DNA from: Pasteurellaceae bacterium Macca | Lineage (GTDB): Bacteria; Pseudomonadota; Gammaproteobacteria; Enterobacterales; Pasteurellaceae | Assembly: GCA_023101485.1 (NCBI GenBank) | Contig: LVZB01000001.1 | Location: forward strand, 310,001 to 374,000 | Length of the DNA: 64,000 nucleotides | Direction of reading: 5' to 3' | Part shown: one piece after another, positions 56,316-64,000 of the stretch | Layout of the letters: each line of letters starts with the position of its first letter | Numbering within the stretch: position 1 is the first letter of the stretch | Program-made: the position numbers and the translations under genes | The notes under the pieces: generated by a model | Told to the model about the DNA's origin: nothing | Databases searched by the model: none | What the model saw: the letters and a program-made list of their open reading frames with translations, nothing else

Positions 56316-57491
56316 TTATTCATAACGTAACGCTGCCGCCGGTTCGATTTTAGCCGCTCGGTAAGCGGGGTAAAGGGTACAGAGTAGGGAAAGTGCGATA
56401 GAACAAAGCACAATCACGGCTACTTGCGGATAGGCGATTTCAGTGGGTAATTGCACCCCCGTTGGGTTGATAAGGCTTAATACCGAACCTAAATTTAAAC
56501 TCAACACCACCCCTAGCACCCCGCCGAGGATCGCCCCCATAATCCCGACCATTGCCCCCTGTAGTACAAAAATTTGTGTGACTTGGGGCTTGTTTAAGCC
56601 TTGGGTTTGCAGGATCGCAATTTCCCCTTGTTTATCCACCACCATTAGGCTTAGGGAGGTGACGATATTGGAAATCGCCACCACAATAATTAAGCTAATG
56701 AGTAAGCCCATCATATTTTTTTCCATACGCACGGCTTGGAAAAATTCGCCCTTTTGCTCTCGCCAATCACTAATTCGCCACTTTTCAGAAGGGAAATGGT
56801 GGCTTAATTCGGTCACTTGGAAGGGATCATTTAAGTATAACCGCTGACCTTGGACTTCATTTTCAGGGATGCGCAATAAACGCCCGACATCCGTCAAGTT
56901 AGCAAAAAGCGTGTATTCGCTTGCAGTTTGATGAGAGTAGTAAATATCCGCTACAGTAAATAGCCGTTGTACAGGCACTCGTCCAAAGGGGGTGTATTGG
57001 CTATTTTCGGTGATCATCAGACGAAGTTTATCCCCAACGTTGAGGTTTAACTGTTCGGCGAGGCGTGAGCTAATGAGGATATGATATTCCCCGGTAGGGA
57101 GCTTTGTTGGGAGATCAATCTCGTTAATCAGGGGATCATCACTGCTTTGTGTGACGCCGATGACTTGCCCTGCATTGATGCCTTGCTGGCTTTGAATAAT
57201 CACATTGGCACGGTTAATCGCCACCTGTTTTTGCACGAAATCGGGCAGGGTAAGCTGTTGATCTCGGGGAAGGTTGCCCTCAATCGGGGAAACGACCGCA
57301 TGGGGAAGGCTTGAAAGTAAATTGCGTTTTTGCATATTTTCTAAACCATTCATCACCGAAAGAACAATGACCAACGCCATCACGCCTAAGACAATGCCGA
57401 GACTGGCGAGGTTGGTGACTAAGCGTCCAAAGCGGTCGCCACTTTTGGAACGCCAATAGCGTAACGCAATAAAAAGAGGGGTAAGATTCAT
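56316..57491 (-). CDS. lolC: lipoprotein-releasing ABC permease LolC
   Basis: A 391-residue inner-membrane permease with one N-terminal helix, a large periplasmic domain (about 45-255) and three C-terminal helices. GDRFGRLVTNLASLGI, FQAVRMEKNMMGLLISLI, GEIAILQTQGL and the ending AALRYE identify LolC rather than LolE. With LolD and LolE it extracts lipoproteins for the Lol pathway. Neither lolD nor lolE is adjacent, unlike E. coli. ATG 57491 or the immediately preceding ATG 57494 is the start. Confidence 0.92.
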   Translation of the reverse strand: MNLTPLFIALRYWRSKSGDRFGRLVTNLASLGIVLGVMALVIVLSVMNGLENMQKRNLLSSLPHAVVSPIEGNLPRDQQLTLPDFVQKQVAINRANVIIQSQQGINAGQVIGVTQSSDDPLINEIDLPTKLPTGEYHILISSRLAEQLNLNVGDKLRLMITENSQYTPFGRVPVQRLFTVADIYYSHQTASEYTLFANLTDVGRLLRIPENEVQGQRLYLNDPFQVTELSHHFPSEKWRISDWREQKGEFFQAVRMEKNMMGLLISLIIVVAISNIVTSLSLMVVDKQGEIAILQTQGLNKPQVTQIFVLQGAMVGIMGAILGGVLGVVLSLNLGSVLSLINPTGVQLPTEIAYPQVAVIVLCSIALSLLCTLYPAYRAAKIEPAAALRYE

Positions 57492-57584
57492 CATTTTTCT
57501 GAATAAAACGGATAGATTAGCCAAATTCTAGCAAAATCTACCCGTTTGTTTTATGGATTTTTGTGATATCAACGAAAGATTTAT

Positions 57585-58532
57585 TTATTTCCCTGTTGCC
57601 ACAAATTCTTCGATGTTTTGTGTCACCTTATTCACTAAGGTCGTTACTGCAGAATCACTTGCCCAAGCAACGTGTGGGGTAATTAGCAAGTTAGGTAGGC
57701 GTTTTGCCGCTTGAATCAATGGGTTATCCAAAGACGGTGGTTCTTTGACTAATACGTCTAACGCGGCGCCTGCAATAATGCCTTTTTCAAGGGCGTGGAG
57801 AAGGGCATCTTCATCGACTAATGGCCCCCGACCGGTATTGATTAAATAGGCAGTTGGTTTCATCAGGGCGAGGGTTTCGGCATTGATGAGATTTTGGGTG
57901 GTTTCTGTCAATGGGCAGTGGAGGGTCACAATATCGGCTTGTTTGAGGACTTCCTCAAAAGGGGTGTAACCTTCACGCACTTGGCTTGCCCCTTTATGTT
58001 CGGCATAAAGGACGTTCATCCCTAAAAGCGTGGCTAAACGCCCCACTTCGTTGCCTAAATTACCTTTACCAAAAACGCCTAGGGTTGAACCACGCACATC
58101 GGTGATGGGGTAGTCGGTGTAGCAGAATTGCCCACAGGTTGCCCAGCGGTCGCTGGTAATTTGGTCGAAATGGTAGCTCATTAAGCTATGTTTGAGGGAG
58201 AAGATCATGCCTAAAACGTGTTCTGGCACGGTGACGCTGGAATAACCGGTCACATTTTTAACCGCAATGCCAAGCTCTTTGGCGGCCACTAAATCGACGT
58301 TATTTGTTCCCGTAGCGGTAATAGCAATGAGTTTAAGTTTTGGCAATTTTGCCATTAACTCACGCCCGAAAAGGACTTTACTGGTGATCACAATATCCGC
58401 ATCTTTCGCCCGTTCAAAGGTTTCTTCTGGGGATGTGGCGGGGTATTCCACCCAATTATGGGCAAATTGTGGGCGAGGAATATCGTGGCTGGCAGGTACG
58501 CCAGTACGGTCAAGAAATACAATGTTGAGCAT
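57585..58532 (-). CDS. D-isomer 2-hydroxyacid dehydrogenase (HprA-like)
   Basis: A 315-residue NAD-dependent 2-hydroxyacid dehydrogenase. Catalytic Arg in NTGRGPLVDEDAL region, cofactor motif TLGVFGKGNLGNEVGRL, and the C-terminal His in LLITPHVAWAS. Closest in my knowledge to the glycerate/hydroxypyruvate dehydrogenase encoded beside lolC in Haemophilus. Substrate could be glycerate, lactate or another 2-hydroxyacid. Confidence 0.88.
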   Translation of the reverse strand: MLNIVFLDRTGVPASHDIPRPQFAHNWVEYPATSPEETFERAKDADIVITSKVLFGRELMAKLPKLKLIAITATGTNNVDLVAAKELGIAVKNVTGYSSVTVPEHVLGMIFSLKHSLMSYHFDQITSDRWATCGQFCYTDYPITDVRGSTLGVFGKGNLGNEVGRLATLLGMNVLYAEHKGASQVREGYTPFEEVLKQADIVTLHCPLTETTQNLINAETLALMKPTAYLINTGRGPLVDEDALLHALEKGIIAGAALDVLVKEPPSLDNPLIQAAKRLPNLLITPHVAWASDSAVTTLVNKVTQNIEEFVATGK

Positions 58533-58613
58533 AATTTCACCTATGTTATTGAGAGGTTGGAGAGGGCAATATAATGCAAGCGGTCAAATTTTACAAAAAC
58601 TTTACATAAAAAG

Positions 58614-58805
58614 TTAAGGGGCTTTTTGATCGATGGTTTTGATTACCGCTCGAGATTTTTTATCCATTTGCACTTCAATTTTGTGATCAACGACCACGTT
58701 CATATTGATAGTAATGCCCTCGGGGGGCGTTTCAAGCTGAATTTTCGGGCTACAAGCGGTCAAAATCAGGCAAAAAAATGGCAAGGGGTATAACAGTTTC
58801 TTCAT
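58614..58805 (-). CDS. ynbE: YnbE-like small outer-membrane lipoprotein
   Basis: A 63-residue lipoprotein: signal MKKLLYPLPFFCLILTACS with lipobox LTAC, then SPKIQLETPPEGITINMNV and a Lys/Ile-rich tail. E. coli YnbE is similar in size and sits beside ydbH; the two form an inner-to-outer-membrane bridge for lipid homeostasis. ATG 58805 is preferred over the start at 58889, which would lie inside ydbH. The lipobox codons are an uptake sequence (58752-58760). Immediately downstream of ydbH (31-bp gap). Confidence 0.88.
   Translation of the reverse strand: MKKLLYPLPFFCLILTACSPKIQLETPPEGITINMNVVVDHKIEVQMDKKSRAVIKTIDQKAP
58752..58760 (+). repeat. uptake sequence encoding the ynbE lipobox
   Basis: Complement of ACAAGCGGTCAAAATCAG reads Leu-Ile-Leu-Thr-Ala-Cys in the ynbE frame. 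Confidence 0.9.
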
Positions 58806-58836
58806 TCGCTTTCCTAATGATTCCCATGGAAGGGGA

Positions 58837-61566
58837 TTATCGGCGTTTATCCAGTTGTTTATAAAGTGAGTGTTCGATTTTTTGTTCAAATTGCGAACCG
58901 TAACTAATCAGTTGCCACAAGTCAAACAGGTTCTCTTTATGCGTATAGTTGAGATTGATTTTTGCGTTTTGATGTTCTGCGAGTTGAGATCGCAATTGGG
59001 CAGCTAAATTCATCTCACCTTGGCTATCTACCTCAACATAGGCATCCAGATTGTGAATTTCGCTTTCATTGACTAAGTACGCCAAAATTTGTTCCGTATA
59101 GCCGGCTTTTTTCAGGGCTTCGATCAACTCAGGGCTGAGGGTTAAATAGCTATTTTCATTTTGTGTCAGAGAGCCATTACAGATATAGCAAGGCTTACCA
59201 CTTAACCAAAAAGGCAGTTGTGCATTGGCTTTTCCGGTTAAATTAAGCTGATGATATTGCGCTAATTCAAGGATTTTTTCAAAGTGAATATTCTTTAAAT
59301 TCAAGATCGCCACTTGCCGTTGTGGCAAGGCAAAGCGTTCTACATTCAGCGAGCCACCGAGAAGATTGAGGCTAAGTTCCTGTAAATAGAGCGGATGACG
59401 GCGATTAAAGGGAAGATGACCGTGAATTTTCACACGCACATTGTGAATGGGAAGACCAAGATCGACCTCTGCAATGCGTACTTCAAGGGGCTTTTTCACC
59501 CCAATATCGACTTCATTATTTTTAAATTGGTAAGGCAGAGAAAATTCAATCCCTTTGATATTGCCTTTCGGAAGGGAAAGGCTCCCTTGGCGAATGCCAT
59601 AATGCCCCCCAGCGGTAAAGCCCTGTTGCGGTGTTAAGCTAAATGCCGTTTCGCCTTTGATTGTTCCCCCTGTGATGACCCAATTTTGACGAAATGGAAA
59701 GAGGCTTTGGAAGACATTTGCCGGCTGTTCAGACCAATAGATTTTCCCCAGTAAGCGACTTGCTTTTGGGGTCAGCTCTCGGCGAGCAAAAAAGCGTAAA
59801 GGCCCGAGTTTGCCGGCGGTGAGATCGCCTTTGAGGTTTAAATTTTCCACTTCGCCATTAAAGGTCAGGTTTGCCACTGGGCGTTCGAGTTCGCCACCGT
59901 AATCAAAGGCAATTTTGGGGGACTTAATTGCAACGCCACCGGTTAAATGCGCCTTTTCATAGGCGAATTTAATCGGTTCAGTGAGGCTGAGTGTGGTTTG
60001 TGGAATTAACATGCCATTTTGTTTGACCTTGGCTAAATTGCCTTGAAATTCCGTCAGTTGAATTAAATTTTTATGCCATAGCCCACGCCCTGCAAGGGAG
60101 ATAGGCGTTTTTAGGCTGGCGAGTTGCGAATTTCCCCAAAAACGCCACTGCCATTGATCTTTCACGGCTTGCTTTTCTGCCGGATCACGGAACACTGTTC
60201 CTGCCCCTGCTTTGAAATTTTTGGCGTAGCCGTCTAAATGAAGCTCAATACGTTTGAAATCGGGGCTTTCGCCTTTGAAAATTGCCTGTAATCGCCCGTT
60301 AATGCCGTGTTGATCGATTCTTACCCCCGCCAACGGAAAGCGGAGATCGTGAATAGTGAGCAAGCGCTCTGAACCGGTGGCACGAAGCAATGCCCCTTGT
60401 AAAAAACGCAGGGTTAAGGCGTGGTAATCGCCACTCAAATTTAACGGGATTGAACTATAGAGAATATAGTTTTGGTGCTTGAGATTCCCTGTGATTTGTA
60501 GCGGTAAGTTAAGGCTGTTGGCTTGAATTTCGCCCCCTTGACTGCTGATCACGACGTTACCTTTCCCCTTCTCATTTTGGGATAACAGACTTAACCGGAG
60601 ATCCGTTTGGAGGGGGAAGAGATCGTCAAGTCGAAAACGTTTTGGGGTAATTTTTGCTGAGAGAAACCCTTTAATGGGAAAGGCGTCAATAAAATGCCCA
60701 GCCAAACGCCCTTGTTCAATGATTAGGCTTTTTTGATCAAAGCGAAAAGGCAGAATGAGCTGATTTTCAGGTTCAAGGGCAGAAGCCACTTGCCACTCCC
60801 CTTTAAGATGATTTTCTGCATTGCTTTGCCAAGTCAGGCTTGATTGTCCTTTTTGTAGGGCTTTTTGTGAAATGAGGCTATCAGGGAGTTGCCACTGATA
60901 ATCAAGGTGCAGTGTTTCTGGCAAGCGGTCAAAATTTTCAGCAATTTTGCTCTTAAAGGTCAAGCGGTGCTGTTCCGTTTCACTTCTTTGATAGGTGATT
61001 TCCCCTTTTAATGTCTGCTCGGCAAGGGTCGCCTTGAGATGAAGCTGTTGTTGGCTAATTTCTGCACTCAAAATTTGTTTCGCCCAACGTAAATGGCTAC
61101 GACTTGGGGTAGAGAGTAACGCTTTTAAGCGTGGTTGGAGGTTTTCGGGCAAATTGACCCAGTTGAGGGCTTCTACTCGCACTTCCCCTTTGGGTAAAAG
61201 GGCAAGAACGGTGGCAAAGGTGTCGCCTTTGGGCTTGCTTGACTCGGTGGATTCACTAGACGGCAATGTCATTAAACAGTGGTAATCGACGGTGGCTTGT
61301 TGCAGGCTAAGGGATTGTTCATCAAACCATTGCAGTTGCAGATTATCGCCCTGTAAAAGGGGGCAACCTTGGTAGTCGAGTTGAAAGGTGGGTAAGGTGC
61401 TCTGTTTCAGATCGCTGTCTAAGCCTTTTGGCGTGGTAATGTGCCAACCTTCGGGGAGGGCAAGGTTAATGCTGGCACTTAGCACCGAGCCTGACATCAA
61501 CGACACTGCACCCGCCATAATAATAGCCAGCACAGTGCCAATGATGATTAACCCACGACTTAACAT
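58837..61566 (-). CDS. ydbH: YdbH-family AsmA-like intermembrane protein
   Basis: A 909-residue protein with an N-terminal membrane helix (about 5-30) and a very long beta-rich periplasmic part, consistent with a YdbH/AsmA-like lipid-transfer bridge. The conserved C-terminal region (about 720-900) has SGKPCYICNGSLTQNENSYL-type and LINYTHKENLFDLWQLI-type segments. Works with YnbE downstream. In E. coli ydbL follows; here hprA follows instead. It starts at the base after the upstream gene stop (TAA-ATG). Confidence 0.85.
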   Translation of the reverse strand: MLSRGLIIIGTVLAIIMAGAVSLMSGSVLSASINLALPEGWHITTPKGLDSDLKQSTLPTFQLDYQGCPLLQGDNLQLQWFDEQSLSLQQATVDYHCLMTLPSSESTESSKPKGDTFATVLALLPKGEVRVEALNWVNLPENLQPRLKALLSTPSRSHLRWAKQILSAEISQQQLHLKATLAEQTLKGEITYQRSETEQHRLTFKSKIAENFDRLPETLHLDYQWQLPDSLISQKALQKGQSSLTWQSNAENHLKGEWQVASALEPENQLILPFRFDQKSLIIEQGRLAGHFIDAFPIKGFLSAKITPKRFRLDDLFPLQTDLRLSLLSQNEKGKGNVVISSQGGEIQANSLNLPLQITGNLKHQNYILYSSIPLNLSGDYHALTLRFLQGALLRATGSERLLTIHDLRFPLAGVRIDQHGINGRLQAIFKGESPDFKRIELHLDGYAKNFKAGAGTVFRDPAEKQAVKDQWQWRFWGNSQLASLKTPISLAGRGLWHKNLIQLTEFQGNLAKVKQNGMLIPQTTLSLTEPIKFAYEKAHLTGGVAIKSPKIAFDYGGELERPVANLTFNGEVENLNLKGDLTAGKLGPLRFFARRELTPKASRLLGKIYWSEQPANVFQSLFPFRQNWVITGGTIKGETAFSLTPQQGFTAGGHYGIRQGSLSLPKGNIKGIEFSLPYQFKNNEVDIGVKKPLEVRIAEVDLGLPIHNVRVKIHGHLPFNRRHPLYLQELSLNLLGGSLNVERFALPQRQVAILNLKNIHFEKILELAQYHQLNLTGKANAQLPFWLSGKPCYICNGSLTQNENSYLTLSPELIEALKKAGYTEQILAYLVNESEIHNLDAYVEVDSQGEMNLAAQLRSQLAEHQNAKINLNYTHKENLFDLWQLISYGSQFEQKIEHSLYKQLDKRR

Positions 61567-62382
61567 TTAGAGAATATTCACAAGGGGATAGAGCATTGCC
61601 AAGAAAGTAGCGGAAGTCCAAGCCGTTGGATTTTTAATATTTTTGCCAAGTAATAACCACGCTAAGAGTGCCAAGATGATAAATTGCAATGCAAAGTAGA
61701 GGAAATAAGGTGAAAGTGCCATTTCAGGTATGAGTTGATATTGCTGATAAAGCACGAAAATTACCCAAAGATAATTGGCAATTAACACCACCAAGGCAAG
61801 TAGCACAAGGAGTTTTAAAAAGCCTTCTAAACGGCTTTTCGCTAAGATTAAATACCAGCCAGCAAGTAAAATGCCTAATAAAATTTGCGCGAAATTATTG
61901 GCACGAATCCAGTTAAAGAGGGAGGGAATTTCCACCCAATAAATGAGTAAATATTGCACCATACCTACAGCAACAACGCCTAGCCCACAGAAAATTATCG
62001 TGCGGGCAAGGGTTTCATCATTCGGAAATTTCCAAAAAATAAAGGGCAGAATTAAGGAAGCACAACCTGCTACTAATGCGGGAGAGTGTTTAGGCGTAAA
62101 GCCAATGGAATAGGCAAAATTCCCCAACGCAAAGAGCAGTAAAAAGGGCAGTATAAAGGTGAGCCGTCCTTGCTGTCCGGGGCAGATCTTCCCTTTCCAT
62201 AGCACAATTAAGGCGATGAGAGAGGTGGTAAAAAACGCCAATAAATAAGGGGAAATAAAAATCGCATGTTGTGGTGCAACGTAGTGATTGAGTGCCATTT
62301 CAAGGAATAACATCACCGCCATAGGGAGTAACGCAAAGGTGGCGGTTTCCAATTTTGAGGGAGTATCGTGATGGTGAGCCAT
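61567..62382 (-). CDS. polytopic membrane protein of unknown function
   Basis: A 271-residue protein with about eight hydrophobic segments and few charged residues apart from a short His-rich cytoplasmic N-terminus (MAHHHDTPSK). Its TAA stop directly abuts the ydbH ATG, so it is probably in the ydbH-ynbE operon and might influence envelope lipids. I do not recognise a family. Confidence 0.7.
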   Translation of the reverse strand: MAHHHDTPSKLETATFALLPMAVMLFLEMALNHYVAPQHAIFISPYLLAFFTTSLIALIVLWKGKICPGQQGRLTFILPFLLLFALGNFAYSIGFTPKHSPALVAGCASLILPFIFWKFPNDETLARTIIFCGLGVVAVGMVQYLLIYWVEIPSLFNWIRANNFAQILLGILLAGWYLILAKSRLEGFLKLLVLLALVVLIANYLWVIFVLYQQYQLIPEMALSPYFLYFALQFIILALLAWLLLGKNIKNPTAWTSATFLAMLYPLVNIL

Positions 62383-62663
62383 AATGATTGCATAAAAAGA
62401 AAATTGCCCCGAATTATGGCATAAATTCGCAGAGATACAAGCCCACCAAAGCAGGTATTCAACCTCAAGATAAACAAAAGATGCCGTAAAAATGCCCCTT
62501 TGTAAAAAAACAAGCGGTCGTTTTTTCTGAACATTTTGTTTGGCGTTTGTGAGGGAGTTGTGTTGATTCGATTTTCGTCAATTTTGCCTTTCCCAAGCCT
62601 TGTTCGCTTGCCCCCTTTTTTATGCCATAATAGCGACCATTTAGCGTCAATGAGGAAAATAAT
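62383..62663. other. divergent promoter region between the membrane protein and gloA
   Basis: Contains an uptake core (62510-62518) and CATAAT (62626-62631) about 30 bp before gloA. No gene seen. Confidence 0.5.
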
Positions 62664-63068
62664 ATGCGAATTTTACACACAATGTTACGAGTTGGAAATT
62701 TAGAGCGTTCCATTGCGTTTTACACCCAAGTGCTTGGAATGCGGTTACTTCGTCAAAGTGAAAATGCCGAGTATAAATATACCCTTGCCTTTTTAGGCTA
62801 CGCCGATGAGAGCGAAAGTGCGGTATTGGAACTGACTTACAACTGGGGCGTGGAAAGCTACGACCTCGGCACGGCTTATGGGCATATTGCTTTGGGGGTG
62901 GATGATATTTACGCCACCGTTGAAGCCGTACGCCAAGCGGGTGGGAAAATCACCCGTGAAGCAGGCCCTGTACTCGGTGGGAAAACCGTGATTGCTTTTG
63001 TGGAAGATCCAGACGGTTATAAAATCGAATTTATTGAAAATAAAGACGCGAAAAAAGCCCTTGGCTAA
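62664..63068 (+). CDS. gloA: lactoylglutathione lyase (glyoxalase I)
   Basis: A 134-residue (E. coli 135) metalloenzyme converting the methylglyoxal-glutathione adduct to lactoylglutathione. Metal ligands are visible as His5 in LHTMLRV, Glu in VLELTYNWG, His in [10 protein letters not shown], and Glu in YKIEFIE. Followed by rnt, a gloA-rnt order known in Haemophilus. Confidence 0.97.
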   Translation: MRILHTMLRVGNLERSIAFYTQVLGMRLLRQSENAEYKYTLAFLGYADESESAVLELTYNWGVESYDLGTAYGHIALGVDDIYATVEAVRQAGGKITREAGPVLGGKTVIAFVEDPDGYKIEFIENKDAKKALG

Positions 63069-63180
63069 CCTTTTTTCAGGGAACAAGCGGTCGTTTTTAC
63101 GCCATTTTTTGTCATTATTGATTGGCAAAGTCATCATCAAGTCGTGGGCAGTTGCCCACGCTATTTTTTAGTGAAAGAGT

Positions 63181-63828
63181 ATGGTAGAACAAGCAATACA
63201 AGTAGATTATATGTTGATGAAAAATCGTTTCCGTGGCTATTTACCGGTGGTCGTGGATGTCGAAACCGGTGGATTAAACGCACAAACCGATGCGTTATTA
63301 GAAATCGCCGCGATTCCGTTGGTGATGGATAGCCACGGCAATTTGGCACAAGGCGAGCCTTTTCATCGCCATATTCAGCCTTTTGACGGGGCGAACATCA
63401 ACCCCGATTCCCTGAAAGTCAATGGCATTGATATTGATAACCGGCTCCGTGGTGCGGTGCCAGAGAGTGTGGCTATTGATGCCCTTTTTAAAGTCGTGCG
63501 TAAAGCTGTCAAAGAGAGTGGTTGCCAACGGGCAGTGATTGTTGCCCATAATGCTCACTTTGATCAGGCATTTTTGCACGCAGTGGTAAAACGTTTGAAC
63601 GCCAAACGTGACCCTTTTCACCCCTTTGCCTTGTTTGATACTGCCACTCTTGCCGGTTTTATGTATGGGCAGACGGTACTCGTTAAAGCTTGCCAAATGG
63701 CACAAATTCCCTTTGACGGCAAACAAGCCCACTCCGCGCTTTATGATACCGAACGTACTGCAGAACTCTTTTGTAGGATGGTAAATCGCCTCAAAGCCCT
63801 CGGGGGCTTCCCGCTACAAGCAGAATAA
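63181..63828 (+). CDS. rnt: ribonuclease T
   Basis: A 215-residue (same as E. coli) DEDDh exonuclease that trims tRNA CCA turnover and stable-RNA 3' ends. Motifs: [25 protein letters not shown], and [14 protein letters not shown] containing the final His and Asp. ATG 63181. Confidence 0.96.
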   Translation: MVEQAIQVDYMLMKNRFRGYLPVVVDVETGGLNAQTDALLEIAAIPLVMDSHGNLAQGEPFHRHIQPFDGANINPDSLKVNGIDIDNRLRGAVPESVAIDALFKVVRKAVKESGCQRAVIVAHNAHFDQAFLHAVVKRLNAKRDPFHPFALFDTATLAGFMYGQTVLVKACQMAQIPFDGKQAHSALYDTERTAELFCRMVNRLKALGGFPLQAE

Positions 63829-63887
63829 GGGCGTTGCCCTTTTTCTTTGGAAGCAAAAAAGCGATCAAAATTGACCGCTTGTTTTTG

Positions 63888-64000
63888 CTACTCTTGATAA
63901 ATCGCTTGGTATAAATTTTGCTCAAATTGGTTTAATGGGGCGCGTTTGGTTTTACGTTCCATATCGCCGGTGGAGTAGCCGTTAATAAATTGCACAAAGG
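63888..64000 (-). CDS. C-terminal end of a minus-strand gene (truncated by window)
   Basis: The last 37 codons of an open frame that continues past base 64000, ending QNLYQAIYQE-stop; FVQFINGYSTGDMERKTKRA precedes. Too little is visible to name the product. Confidence 0.6.
   Translation of the reverse strand, partial: FVQFINGYSTGDMERKTKRAPLNQFEQNLYQAIYQE

Overview
The window looks like chromosome from a Pasteurellaceae species of the Actinobacillus pleuropneumoniae / Mannheimia / Bibersteinia side of the family. The main evidence is about 27 exact copies, on both strands, of the 9-mer ACAAGCGGT, usually followed by CAAA. This is the core of the Apl-type DNA uptake sequence, where chance would give less than one copy. 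Gene content fits: DUF535, MaoP, YobD, a short ExbB with ExbD and TonB, and a lolC-hprA pair. I do not assign a species.

Layout. 1-3.8 kb: end of dsbD, a small lipoprotein, the rpsF-priB-rpsR-rplI ribosomal operon, udk and dcd. 3.8-5.5 kb: a small accessory island with an intact IS1595/IS1016-like element (perfect 18-bp ends, 8-bp target duplication), a zinc-ribbon/glycine-zipper protein, a tiny ORF with an ideal Shine-Dalgarno, and an XRE regulator. 5.6-15 kb: groES-groEL, an alanine/glycine:Na+ symporter behind a tandem glycine riboswitch, trmL, trhP, degQ, and the exbB-exbD-tonB iron-uptake energising operon with a Fur-like site. 15-18 kb: glpE, sohB and infC-rpmI-rplT (infC starts at AUC). 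18.4-25.5 kb: one 2384-residue trimeric autotransporter adhesin made almost wholly of coiled-coil repeats. 25.9-33 kb: DUF535, holA, lptE, leuS, two identical tRNA-Ser(UGA), trmA, maoP. 33-40.5 kb: a CNNM/CorC-type protein, a GC-rich intergenic repeat array with a nested multi-hairpin element, yobD, manA, pabA-like, rmuC, mltF. 40.6-44.2 kb: a 45-residue basic protein and a copper-response cluster (cueR / copZ - short CDF transporter - copA). 44.3-48.3 kb: a HEPN-type protein, alr, a strikingly AT-rich acyltransferase and an SDR oxidoreductase. 48.3-64 kb: priA, two tandem RarD-like transporters, alaA, menF, msrA, a YczE-like protein, lolC, a 2-hydroxyacid dehydrogenase, ynbE-ydbH with a membrane protein, gloA, rnt, and the end of a further minus-strand gene.

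How it fits together. Most of the window is ordinary housekeeping sequence: translation, envelope biogenesis, cofactor and amino-acid metabolism. The accessory, variable or less-described parts are the adhesin (four kinds of internal repeat, long exact internal duplications, and an A11 tract just upstream of its probable promoter), the IS/XRE island, the copper operon with its truncated CDF member, the HEPN protein, the AT-rich acyltransferase, and the nested intergenic repeats at 34.5-35.0 kb. Uptake sequences are recruited here for other jobs: as an inverted hairpin between the glycine riboswitch and its gene, as the last codons and stop of the CDF gene, and as the lipobox codons of ynbE. 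I saw no CRISPR array, prophage or classic multi-gene defence island.
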